Shown: positions 1-6,130 of the stretch, in pieces
How the letters are laid out: each line of letters opens with the position of its first letter
Position numbering within the stretch: position 1 is the stretch's first letter
Source: an uncultured Aquincola sp.
GTDB taxonomy: Bacteria; Pseudomonadota; Gammaproteobacteria; Burkholderiales; Burkholderiaceae
Direction: 5' to 3'
DNA: 9,358 bases
Assembly (NCBI GenBank): GCA_937883885.1
Contig: CAKZXL010000209.1
Coordinates: 1 to 9,358, forward strand
Position numbers and translations under genes: made by a program
Notes under the pieces: generated by a model
What the model was told of the DNA's origin: nothing
The model's input: the letters and a program-made list of their open reading frames with translations, nothing else
The model's database searches: none

Positions 1-740
1 CCGGGCCCACTGATGTCGGCCCCGGAACGTATGGCCACTGCACTGCCGCCCGGCACCTGGTTCACCACCGTCATGCCTGCGGGCACGACCACCTCGCCTG
101 GCGAGGTCAGGGCGGCGGTGGGCGGCTGCTGCAGGGCCGACACCAGGGCCACGCGCATCGTGTGGGTGGCGGTGGCGTCGCTGCTGATGGCGCCGCCCGG
201 AAAGCAGCGCGAGTCGTTGCTGGTGGAGCAGCCCCATGAAGTGATCGCGATCGGCCCCGCGGGTGCAAAGGCCGACAGCGGACGCATCTCCAGCATGAAC
301 GTAGCCCCCGCGTCGGTGTTGGTCCCGAGGGTCGGCGAGGAGCCGATGGGGCATTGGCAGCGCCAGCCTTCAGCGCCATGCACGCAGGCGGCGAACAGTC
401 CGCTGCTGGGCGTGGTCGGGTTCACCTTGCCGGTGTCCAGTTCCATCGACAGGTAGCGATCGCGGAAGGTGTTGTCCAGCGGATTGGTGGTCGGCTCGCA
501 GGCTTCGTCGATCCGCTGTCCGCTGTTGAGCATGGCCAGGGCCCACTCCAGGCCGCCGGCCGCGGCTTCGTATGCCTGTGCGGCGCGGTACTGGTTGGCC
601 GAGGTCCGCTGTTCGAAGATCAGCGTTCGCCCGGCGTAGGCAGAGACCAGCAGCATCAGGAAAAACAGCACCATCACCACCACCAGGGTGGCCGCGCCGC
701 GCTGCTGCAGCCGGCGATGCAGCGGCATCTGGCGGTTCAT
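1..740 (-). CDS. pilX: PilX-like type IV pilus minor pilin, N-terminal part (runs off left edge)
   Basis: This reading frame is open for 246 codons from an ATG at 740 to the window edge, so the C-terminus is missing. The N-terminus has a basic leader (MNRQMPLHRRLQQRG) and then a hydrophobic helix, roughly residues 16-35 (AATLVVVMVLFF...). After it comes FEQRTSANQYRAAQAYEAA with a following GLEWALAML, the pattern of the PilX N-terminal domain. If cleavage follows Gly15, position +5 is Val rather than the usual Glu. That fits PilX/GspK-type subunits thought to sit at the pilus tip. The body is rich in Cys (a CQCP pair and others), suggesting disulfides after export. Its ATG overlaps the pilW stop (ATGA at 740-737), implying translational coupling. 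The family role is priming and assembly of type IVa pili in the inner membrane. With at least 246 residues it is longer than the roughly 200-residue PilX of Pseudomonas. The function call is by family resemblance. Confidence 0.85.
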   Translation of the reverse strand, partial: MNRQMPLHRRLQQRGAATLVVVMVLFFLMLLVSAYAGRTLIFEQRTSANQYRAAQAYEAAAGGLEWALAMLNSGQRIDEACEPTTNPLDNTFRDRYLSMELDTGKVNPTTPSSGLFAACVHGAEGWRCQCPIGSSPTLGTNTDAGATFMLEMRPLSAFAPAGPIAITSWGCSTSNDSRCFPGGAISSDATATHTMRVALVSALQQPPTAALTSPGEVVVPAGMTVVNQVPGGSAVAIRSGADISGP

Positions 741-1369
741 AGGCAGGCCCCGGTCACCTTGTCGTTGGGCAGGCGGATGTTGCTTATCAGGCGGCGTTGC
801 ACGCTGGGGTCGGCGGTGGCCTGCGCTGTGAGGCTGACGTCCACCGTGCGAACGAACAGCGCGGGGCAACTGCCGACGGCGCAGCCGTTCATGCAGTAGC
901 CTGCCAGGCTCACACTCTGTTCGCGCAGGGTCATCGTCAGGTCGATCAGGCGCAGCGTCTGCACGTCGGTGACGGTCTGCCACGCGTCGCCCACGCGCAT
1001 CTGCAAGGCTTCTTCGTTCAATCGAAAACCCGATGGCGTTTCGGAGCCGCTGTTGATGTACGTGTAGCGCAGCGAGGTGCCGCTGCTTTCGGACAGCAGG
1101 TCGGCATTGGGGTTGCTGGACACGATCAGGTTGTTGGGCCGCCAGACACTGGCGGCCGCGTTGTCCCAGCCGCTGGCACGCCGCACGTCGCGGTTGATCA
1201 GGTCCATCGCGGCCCGCAGCTCCTGCTGCACCTGCGTCTCCACCATCAGCCTGCGGTTGTCGCCCAGCTGGCTGGTGGTCATCATCGCCGCCGCGGCCAC
1301 GATGAACAGGCCGACGGTGACGCCGACCATCAGTTCGACCAGCGACAAGCCACGCTGCCGTCGGTTCAT
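737..1369 (-). CDS. pilW: PilW-like prepilin, type IV pilus minor pilin
   Basis: A 210-residue protein with a class III prepilin signal: short basic leader MNRRQRG, cleavage after Gly7, then LSLVELMVG with Glu at mature position 5, and a hydrophobic helix to about residue 30. After the helix comes a coiled stretch ending in an AMDLINRDVRRASGW-like segment, which resembles the dLxRDlRrAGy signature of PilW proteins and separates it from PilV. A Cys cluster lies at about residues 159-168 (YCMNGCAVGSC), with a further Cys near the C-terminus. I chose ATG 1369 because it gives an ATGA overlap with the upstream fimT2 stop (1368-1366) and a normal-length leader. ATG 1381, four codons upstream, is possible. 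It is expected to join PilX and the FimT-like proteins in the pilus-priming complex after PilD cleavage. At 210 residues it is shorter than the roughly 270-350 usual for PilW, so a PilV-like role cannot be fully excluded. Confidence 0.82.
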   Translation of the reverse strand: MNRRQRGLSLVELMVGVTVGLFIVAAAAMMTTSQLGDNRRLMVETQVQQELRAAMDLINRDVRRASGWDNAAASVWRPNNLIVSSNPNADLLSESSGTSLRYTYINSGSETPSGFRLNEEALQMRVGDAWQTVTDVQTLRLIDLTMTLREQSVSLAGYCMNGCAVGSCPALFVRTVDVSLTAQATADPSVQRRLISNIRLPNDKVTGACL

Positions 1370-1929
1370 GGTGTGACGCATGCAGGAACCCCGGACATGG
1401 ACGCATCGGGCGAGCAGGTGCTGACGAGCCCCCGATCGCTGACGGTGGTGACCAGCTGCGAACCACGCGCGCTGGTCAGCGTGATCGTCAACGCGCGCGA
1501 GTGGGCCGCCCTGGTCGGGTCCACGGTCACCGAGGACGCATTGGTGCTCAGCGCCACGCCGCGCGACAGCGGCAACTGCACCAGCTTGAGCAGCGGCAAT
1601 GAGGCGCCGTACGGACCCGCCAGGCACTGCTCGCTGCCCAGCAGGCAGTTGCACATGCCGCCGGATGCCACCGCGTAGATGGAGTAACAGACCATCGTCG
1701 TCGAGCTGCGGAAGTCGATGCGCACGGCCTCGTTGCGCTGCACCGCTTCGGACCGGGCGTACTTCAGGTCGGCCAGCAGTTGCGCATGCGTGCCGCGCAG
1801 ACGCTCACGCGCGATCAGGTCGTTGAACGCGGGCACGGCCAAGGTCAACACGATGCCCATGATCGCCACGGCGACGAGCAGCTCCACCAGGGTGAGCCCA
1901 CACTGCGGGTCGGCACGGTGCGCCTGCAT
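1366..1929 (-). CDS. GspH/FimT family pseudopilin (second copy, fimT2)
   Basis: A 187-residue prepilin-type protein. The leader MQAHRADPQCG is cleaved after Gly11, followed by LTLVELLVAVAIMG with Glu at mature +5 and a hydrophobic helix to about residue 34. An amphipathic segment follows (RERLRGTHAQLLADLKYARSEAVQRNEAVRI in outline), whose LxxxLxxARSEA..R pattern is the hallmark of the GspH/FimT family. The globular part contains C81-Y, a C93-x-C95 pair and C102, then a C-terminal DRG segment and two further Cys (172, 184). It lacks the GRxR motif found in fimT1. The start at 1929 lies four bases after the pilE stop. Starting at the longer ATG at 1962 would overlap pilE and give an atypically long leader. 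The stop overlaps the pilW start as ATGA. Likely a minor pilin or initiator; the exact role is uncertain. Confidence 0.85.
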   Translation of the reverse strand: MQAHRADPQCGLTLVELLVAVAIMGIVLTLAVPAFNDLIARERLRGTHAQLLADLKYARSEAVQRNEAVRIDFRSSTTMVCYSIYAVASGGMCNCLLGSEQCLAGPYGASLPLLKLVQLPLSRGVALSTNASSVTVDPTRAAHSRALTITLTSARGSQLVTTVSDRGLVSTCSPDASMSGVPACVTP

Positions 1930-1933
1930 CGGG

Positions 1934-2365
1934 TCAGTGCACCCAGCAGGGCGCGGCGCCATCGTTCACGCCAGACTGGACCACGTTGCCACCCGGCGTC
2001 ATGCTCAAGGACATCCGCTTGCAGTCGCTGTCGTCGTTCTGGGGCGAGTCGCTCTTGGCGGTGGCGGTCAGGGTGTAGCCCGAGGCACTGGCGCTGTCGA
2101 TCGAGGCCTGGTAGTGCGTGGTGCTGGCCGGTGTGCCGGCCAGTTGCACCAGGGTGGTGGCATAGCCCGGGTTGTTGGCGCGAAACCGTTCCTGGGCCTG
2201 CTGCAGGCCCGTGAGCAAGGCCACTGCATCGGCGCGTCGCGCCTTCCGCACCGCATCGGTGAAGATGGGAAGCGCGATCGCCGTGAGGATGGCGACGATC
2301 ACGATCGCCACCAGCATCTCGATCAAGGTGAAGCCGCGCACGTGTCGTTGGGGCAAGGGCGCCAT
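1934..2365 (-). CDS. pilE: PilE-like type IV pilin (minor pilin)
   Basis: A 143-residue type IVa pilin, a typical length for PilE. The leader MAPLPQRHVRG is followed after Gly11 by FTLIEMLVAIVIVAILTAIA, with Phe at +1 and Glu at +5 as in major and PilE-type pilins. The helix continues as LPIFTDAVRKARRADAVALLTGLQQAQERFRANNPGYA in outline, a close match to the conserved PilE helix. Two Cys (115 and 140) near the C-terminus would close the D-region loop. ATG 2365 was chosen over the in-frame ATG 2443, because the longer form would have a leader of about 37 residues. However, I see no clear Shine-Dalgarno upstream of 2365. The position between two FimT paralogues in a minor-pilin operon suggests a minor pilin rather than the major subunit. 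It may pair with PilY1/PilX components beyond the window. Confidence 0.87.
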   Translation of the reverse strand: MAPLPQRHVRGFTLIEMLVAIVIVAILTAIALPIFTDAVRKARRADAVALLTGLQQAQERFRANNPGYATTLVQLAGTPASTTHYQASIDSASASGYTLTATAKSDSPQNDDSDCKRMSLSMTPGGNVVQSGVNDGAAPCWVH

Positions 2366-2418
2366 GGTGATGATTATGTTGGGCGGGCGTGAAGGAATGC
2401 ACACAGCGCAGTTGCCGC

Positions 2419-2438
2419 CGGTCGGCAGGCGCCGACCG
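2419..2438 (-). repeat. Intercistronic hairpin between fimT1 and pilE
   Basis: A perfect 8-bp inverted repeat (arms 2419-2426 and 2431-2438, CGGTCGGC / GCCGACCG) with a 4-base loop. It begins about 17 bases after the fimT1 stop codon and lies in the 90-base gap before pilE. No T-run follows on the minus strand, so it is not a standard intrinsic terminator. It could stabilise the upstream message or attenuate transcription. Confidence 0.6.
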
Positions 2439-2455
2439 TTCATCCGGCTCAGGTC

Positions 2456-3001
2456 TCAGCAGGCGGGATACGAAGCCATGGCCGCACCTGGGCTGCAGAC
2501 GCGCGCCCGACCGACGATGTTGACGATGGCATGCAGGGCCGCAGGCCCGTTCGAGCGGATGTCGATCGACGCCGCCGGGGTGATGGTGTTACGCCGGCCA
2601 TCGAAGGTGATCTGCCGCACGTTGGCGGCCAGCGTGATGCCTGAATCGGCCGGCAGCCAGGCCACCCGCAAAGGCTGGGAGCCGCCGGTGCAGGCGGCCA
2701 GCCCTGTGGTGTCGCAAGGGCAAGGCTTGGCTGCGGCAATCACGTAGCAACTGCCGGCCGTCGTGCGAGCGAAGGTGACATGCACCGTGTGACCGCGCGC
2801 GATGGCTTCGGAATAGCCGTAGCGCAGGTCGGCCTTGAACTGGTTCATCAGGCCTTCCACCCGGTGGCGTTGCAGGCTGGCCAGGAACGAAGGCAGCGCC
2901 AGGCCAAGCAGCACCGAGAGGATGACGGCCACGCAGGTCGTCTCGATCAAGGAAACGCCGCGTTGACGGCGCGAGGGGAAACAGACGGAACGAGGGGTCA
3001 T
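2456..3001 (-). CDS. fimT: FimT/GspH family pseudopilin with C-terminal GRxR motif (fimT1)
   Basis: A 181-residue prepilin-type protein, first gene of the minor-pilin cluster. The leader MTPRSVCFPSRRQRG is cleaved after Gly15, giving VSLIETTCVAVILSV with Glu at mature +5 and a hydrophobic helix to about residue 40. The segment ending DLRYGYSEAIARGHTVHVTF in outline is the FimT/GspH family signature. Cys residues lie at 85, 94, 96, 104, 169 and 181. Near the C-terminus is GRAR (164-167), matching the GRxR motif that I recall being described for DNA-binding FimT of naturally competent bacteria. ATG 3001 was preferred to ATG 3007 because AAAGG (3014-3010) lies 8 bases upstream of 3001 but only 2 upstream of 3007. 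It lies 91 bases downstream of nrdR on the same strand and could share its transcript. Likely an initiating minor pilin that may also bind incoming DNA; the latter is inference. Confidence 0.86.
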   Translation of the reverse strand: MTPRSVCFPSRRQRGVSLIETTCVAVILSVLLGLALPSFLASLQRHRVEGLMNQFKADLRYGYSEAIARGHTVHVTFARTTAGSCYVIAAAKPCPCDTTGLAACTGGSQPLRVAWLPADSGITLAANVRQITFDGRRNTITPAASIDIRSNGPAALHAIVNIVGRARVCSPGAAMASYPAC

Positions 3002-3092
3002 TTGCATCACCTTTATCAGATGTGCAGATATTGAGACGGTGAACCGTCCGCCGCATCCCTCCATGGTGGGATGGGCCCTCGTTCGTGCGGGG
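3002..3092 (-). promoter_or_regulatory. Spacer upstream of fimT1 with two inverted repeats
   Basis: This 91-base gap between nrdR and the pilin cluster holds a good Shine-Dalgarno (AAAGG, 3014-3010) that decides the fimT1 start. It also holds two hairpins: GACGG/CCGTC arms at 3035-3039 and 3044-3048 with a 4-base loop, and CATCCC/GGGATG arms at 3054-3059 and 3068-3073 enclosing CCATGG. Neither is followed by a T-run on the minus strand. I see no convincing -35/-10 pair, so whether fimT1 has its own promoter or is read through from glyA-nrdR is open. Confidence 0.4.
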
Positions 3093-3536
3093 TCAAATGT
3101 CCCGGATCAGCTGCCTGAACTCATCGACATCTTCAAAGCTGCGGTAGACCGACGCAAAGCGAACGTAGGCCACCTTGTCGATCTTCTTGAGCTCTCGCAT
3201 CACCAGCTCGCCCAGCCGGTTCGAAGGAATTTCCTTGGCGCCGCTGGTCAGCAGCACTTCCTCGATGCGCTCGATGGCGGCGTCAAGCTGCTCCATGCTC
3301 ACCGGCCGCTTGCGCAGCGCCAGCAGCATGGAGCCGCGCAGCTTGGCGGTGTCGAAGTCCACCCGCGCGCCGCCCTTCTTGACGATGGACGGCATCGCGA
3401 TCTCGGGGCGCTCGTAGGTGGTGAAGCGCTTCTCGCAGCCCAGGCAGCGCCGCCGCCGGCGGATGACGTCACCCTCGTCCGAGTCACGGGTCTCGACGAC
3501 CTGCGTTTCGCCGTGGCTGCAGAAAGGGCAACGCAT
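3093..3536 (-). CDS. nrdR: Transcriptional repressor NrdR
   Basis: A 147-residue protein, full length for the family. The N-terminal zinc ribbon has CPFC (Cys3, Cys6) and CLGC (Cys31, Cys34), with the conserved RRRR stretch just before the second pair and KRFTTYER just after it. Residues about 49-139 form the ATP-cone, starting at [14 protein letters not shown] and including LRKRPVS and [13 protein letters not shown]. In the family, NrdR senses ATP/dATP through the cone and represses ribonucleotide reductase (nrd) genes by binding NrdR boxes. No nrd gene lies in this window, so it acts in trans. It starts 18 bases after glyA, an adjacency common in proteobacteria, and is probably co-transcribed with glyA. 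The ribosome binding site is weak, consistent with low expression or coupling to glyA. Identification is very secure. Confidence 0.98.
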   Translation of the reverse strand: MRCPFCSHGETQVVETRDSDEGDVIRRRRRCLGCEKRFTTYERPEIAMPSIVKKGGARVDFDTAKLRGSMLLALRKRPVSMEQLDAAIERIEEVLLTSGAKEIPSNRLGELVMRELKKIDKVAYVRFASVYRSFEDVDEFRQLIRDI

Positions 3537-3554
3537 ACCGCCGGTCCGCGCCGG

Positions 3555-4802
3555 TCAGCGGTAGACCGGGAACTCGCGCGTCAGCACCGCGACCTTCTCG
3601 CGCACCTGCTGCAGCACGGCTTCGTCGTTCGGCCGGTCCAGCACGTCGGCAATCAGGTGGCCGGTCTGGCGGGCCTGCTCCTCGCGGAAGCCGCGGGTGG
3701 TGAAAGCCGGGCTGCCCAGCCGGATGCCGCTGGTGACCATCGGCTTTTGCGGATCGTTCGGGATGCCGTTCTTGTTGCAGGTCATGTGCGCCGCGCCGAG
3801 GATGGCTTCCGCCTCCTTGCCGGTCAGGCCCTTGGGGCGCAGGTCCACCAGCATCACATGGCTCTCGGTGCGGCCGCTGACGATGCGCAGGCCGCGCTCG
3901 ATCAGGGTTTCAGCCAGCGCAGCGGCGTTCTTCACCACCTGTTGCTGGTAGGTCTTGAACTCGGGCGTCAGCGCTTCCTTGAAGGCCACGGCCTTGCCGG
4001 CGATCACGTGCATCAGCGGGCCGCCCTGGATGCCGGGAAAGATCGCGCTGTTGATCTGCTTGGCCACCGCATCCTTCATCAGGATGATGCCGCCGCGCGG
4101 GCCTCGCAGGCTCTTGTGGGTGGTGGAGGTCACCACGTCGGCATGCGGCACCGGATTGGGGTACACGCCCGCGGCGATCAGGCCGGCGTAGTGGGCCATG
4201 TCCACCATGAAATAGGCGCCGACGGCCTTGGCCACCTTGGCAAAGCGTTCGAAATCGATGCGCAGCGCATAGGCCGAGGCACCGGCGATGATCAGCTTGG
4301 GCTTGTGCTCATGGGCCAGGCGTTCCATCGCGTCGTAGTCGATGGCTTCGTTGGCGTCCAGCCCATAGCTCACCACCTTGAACCACTTGCCGCTCATGTT
4401 CAGCGGCATGCCGTGGGTCAGGTGGCCGCCTTCGGCCAGGCTCATGCCCATGATGGTGTCGCCCGGCTGCAGCAGGCCGAAGAACACGGCCTGGTTGGCC
4501 TGCGAGCCCGAGTTGGGCTGCACGTTCGCATGCTCGGCGCCGAACAGTTGCTTGACGCGGTCGATGGCCAGTTGCTCGACCACGTCGACGTTCTCGCAGC
4601 CGCCGTAGTAGCGCTTGCCGGGGTAGCCCTCGGCGTACTTGTTGGTCAGCTGGCTGCCTTGCGCGGCCATCACGGCCGGCGAGGTGTAGTTTTCCGAGGC
4701 GATCAGCTCGATGTGATCTTCCTGGCGGCGGTTCTCGGCCTGGATGGCGGCCCACAGGTCGGGGTCGATGTGGGCGATGGTGGATTGGTTCCGATCAAAC
4801 AT
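3555..4802 (-). CDS. glyA: Serine hydroxymethyltransferase
   Basis: A 415-residue PLP enzyme, close to the 417 of E. coli GlyA. It interconverts serine and tetrahydrofolate with glycine and 5,10-methylene-tetrahydrofolate in the cytosol, feeding one-carbon units to purine, thymidylate and methionine synthesis. Visible family motifs are [11 protein letters not shown] (from residue 31), [15 protein letters not shown] (from 54), QPNSGSQAN (from 95), MVDMAHYAG with Asp201 and His204, and [14 protein letters not shown] with the PLP-binding Lys230. Near the C-terminus [15 protein letters not shown] is intact. The start at 4802 has an AAGGA Shine-Dalgarno (4812-4808) five bases upstream. It lies upstream of nrdR with an 18-base gap. 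A 6-bp hairpin abuts the Shine-Dalgarno (see separate entry). No signs of damage or transfer. Confidence 0.99.
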   Translation of the reverse strand: MFDRNQSTIAHIDPDLWAAIQAENRRQEDHIELIASENYTSPAVMAAQGSQLTNKYAEGYPGKRYYGGCENVDVVEQLAIDRVKQLFGAEHANVQPNSGSQANQAVFFGLLQPGDTIMGMSLAEGGHLTHGMPLNMSGKWFKVVSYGLDANEAIDYDAMERLAHEHKPKLIIAGASAYALRIDFERFAKVAKAVGAYFMVDMAHYAGLIAAGVYPNPVPHADVVTSTTHKSLRGPRGGIILMKDAVAKQINSAIFPGIQGGPLMHVIAGKAVAFKEALTPEFKTYQQQVVKNAAALAETLIERGLRIVSGRTESHVMLVDLRPKGLTGKEAEAILGAAHMTCNKNGIPNDPQKPMVTSGIRLGSPAFTTRGFREEQARQTGHLIADVLDRPNDEAVLQQVREKVAVLTREFPVYR

Positions 4803-5009
4803 GGCAGTCCTTCTTCAGAGTTGAAGACCCCGACGCTGCGGCCGCGACATGGCGGTGCAGTGATGCAGGGCTGCCCAGGCGAACGGCGGACACGGCCATC
4901 AGGCCGCCCGCGCTCCACGGTGGTCATCCACCTCGGGCTGTTGCAGCCCTATCGCCAGTCGCGCGGAACGCGAGTGTATCCGCAGGCACCTGCCTGCACC
5001 CGCCAGGGG
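4803..5009 (-). promoter_or_regulatory. glyA leader/intergenic region with several hairpins
   Basis: A 207-base gap between the transglycosylase stop and the glyA start. On the minus strand it holds, in order, inverted repeats with arms 4992-4997/4982-4987 (GCAGGC/GCCTGC), 4944-4949/4935-4940 (GGGCTG/CAGCCC, 3-base loop) and 4928-4932/4919-4923 (GGTGG/CCACC). A 6-bp hairpin at 4812-4827 (TCTTCA/TGAAGA, 4-base loop) touches the glyA Shine-Dalgarno. None is followed by a T-run, so no intrinsic terminator is clear, although the first could mark the 3' end of the transglycosylase message. I could not assign -35/-10 boxes for glyA. Confidence 0.4.
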
Positions 5010-5876
5010 TCAGTTGAGCAGGGCCACCTGCTCCGGGCCGCCCGTCTTGGCGTCGGGCGCCGCGGCAGGCGCAGCCGGTGTTTCGCGGGTGGCGGTCACG
5101 GCCGGGGTGATGGGGGCATTGATGGGCACACCCTTGCCGTTGGCCACGCGCTGCAGGTTGGATTGCTCGGCCAGCACCTTGCCGGCATAACCGCCATCGT
5201 CGGTGATGTTGGCAGCCCCCACGTAGTAGCGCAGGCCGGCCTCCAGGCCGCCGGCGCGGGCGATGCATTCCTTGAGCACCTGCACACCCACGCGCAGGTT
5301 GGTCACCGGGTCGAAGGCGGCGTGGATGCCGCCGAAGGCCTGGTATTTGTCGTCGTGCACGCGGGTCATCACCTGCATCAGGCCCTGGGCGCCCACCGCG
5401 CTTTGCGCGAACGGGTTGAAGCTGGACTCGATGGCCACGATGGCCAGGATCAGTGTCGGGTCGAGGCCGGCGCGCTGGCCGACGTGCCAGGCTTCCTGCA
5501 CCAGGCGGCTCACCGGCTCGGGCGCCACGCGATAGCGGCGCGACAGCCACTGGGCCACGGCCGCCTGCTGGCGCGTCAGGCCCTTGGGGTCGGCTGCGGT
5601 GGCGCGCGCAACGGCATCGGGCTCGCTCAGCGAGACCAGCAGGTTGCCGTCGGACTCGGCACGCGCTTCGTGCCGGGACTGCAGCCAGTCGAACGCCGCC
5701 TGCTCCACCTGATGGCGCAGATCGGCGCGGCCACCGGCAAACACCAGCGCCGCCACCACGGCCAGGCCGAGCAGCGCCAGCGTGTTGTGGCTGACTTCCA
5801 GCAGCCCGTGCCCGACGTCGCGGATGAACACGCCCAGAGAGGTTCTCACGGCGCGGACAGTGCGAAGCAAATTCAT
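5010..5876 (-). CDS. Membrane-anchored lytic transglycosylase (SLT domain)
   Basis: A 288-residue protein. Residues 1-31 are basic and probably cytoplasmic, about 32-49 form one membrane helix (TLALLGLAVVAALVFAGG), and the rest should be periplasmic. The SLT (goose-lysozyme-like) domain spans about 135-235. It has LDPTLILAIVAIESSFNP with the catalytic Glu150, then SAVGAQGLMQVM from 159, and a late LRYYVGAANI segment matching the YNxG/YxxG region of the family. The C-terminal 40 residues are Ala/Pro-rich and probably unstructured. Such enzymes cleave the glycan strand of peptidoglycan to 1,6-anhydromuramyl products. ATG 5876 was chosen because GAAGGGA lies four bases upstream and the longer in-frame ATG at 6002 has no such site. 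It reads away from ubiD, and a putative promoter lies at 6069-6097. Some lytic transglycosylases assist pilus assembly across the wall, but nothing here shows that link. Confidence 0.9.
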   Translation of the reverse strand: MNLLRTVRAVRTSLGVFIRDVGHGLLEVSHNTLALLGLAVVAALVFAGGRADLRHQVEQAAFDWLQSRHEARAESDGNLLVSLSEPDAVARATAADPKGLTRQQAAVAQWLSRRYRVAPEPVSRLVQEAWHVGQRAGLDPTLILAIVAIESSFNPFAQSAVGAQGLMQVMTRVHDDKYQAFGGIHAAFDPVTNLRVGVQVLKECIARAGGLEAGLRYYVGAANITDDGGYAGKVLAEQSNLQRVANGKGVPINAPITPAVTATRETPAAPAAAPDAKTGGPEQVALLN

Positions 5877-6068
5877 CTTGTCCCTTCGTCGGTTGCCGGC
5901 GTCCTGCGCGCTGCTGCGCTGCGAGGGCTGCAAAGGCAACCGTGATAACTTGCCGCGCTTTCGAGTCCGGACTCGTGACGGCTCCCGCCCTTCGGCGGTC
6001 ATTGACCAGTCCTGCCAGGTACCTCGGCAGGGACTACGGGTAAACCCTTAAACGGGTCAGCAAGGCGA

Positions 6069-6097
6069 ATTCTGTAGGCCTTCAAATAACCGGTCAA
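6069..6097 (-). promoter_or_regulatory. Putative sigma-70 promoter for the transglycosylase gene
   Basis: On the minus strand, TTGACC (6097-6092, five of six matches to TTGACA) is followed after exactly 17 bases by CAGAAT (6074-6069, four of six matches to TATAAT). Transcription would start near 6062 and give a leader of about 185 bases before ATG 5876. Assigned by eye only. Confidence 0.45.
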
Positions 6098-6098
6098 C

Positions 6099-6104
6099 CA
6101 TAAT
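6099..6104 (+). promoter_or_regulatory. Possible -10 element for ubiD
   Basis: CATAAT matches the sigma-70 -10 box at five of six positions and lies 26 bases before the ubiD start, implying a leader of only about 20 bases. No good -35 box is seen at 16-18 bases upstream, so activator help or a different promoter is possible. Confidence 0.3.
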
Positions 6105-6130
6105 GGCTCTGTTCATCATTCGTTTCAGTT

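Larger units (their letters stand above)
5877..6130. promoter_or_regulatory. Divergent regulatory region between the transglycosylase gene and ubiD
   Basis: This 254-base gap has no gene I can support. It holds a perfect 14-bp palindrome CGAGTCCGGACTCG (5962-5975), a CCGCC/GGCGG hairpin (5985-5989/5994-5998), and a long hairpin with arms 6008-6016 and 6026-6035 (AGTCCTGCC pairing with one bulged G). ACGGGT occurs twice in direct orientation (6036-6041 and 6052-6057), with GGGT-AA-ACCC at 6038-6047. Promoter-like boxes lie at the ubiD end. If the minus-strand promoter is right, most of these elements fall in a roughly 185-base leader of the transglycosylase mRNA. Confidence 0.5.

Noticed and set aside
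13..1678. Plus-strand open frames over the left end
   Set aside because: They oppose pilX, pilW and fimT2, whose prepilin signals and ATGA couplings identify the minus strand as coding.
1934..2443. Longer pilE from ATG 2443
   Set aside because: It would have a leader of about 37 residues, unlike type IVa pilins, and would translate through the strong 2419-2438 hairpin.
4803..5009. Glycine or tetrahydrofolate riboswitch ahead of glyA
   Set aside because: Several hairpins are present, but I could not match the conserved core of either class.
3039..5945. A 968-codon open frame on the plus strand
   Set aside because: It lies antisense to nrdR, glyA and the transglycosylase gene, which are unmistakable. 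Its His/Gly/Ala-rich product is what the complement of GC-rich codons gives, and it has no recognisable domain.
5877..6002. Longer transglycosylase from the ATG at 6002
   Set aside because: The extra 42 residues are Arg-rich and featureless, and ATG 5876 has GAAGGGA at good spacing.
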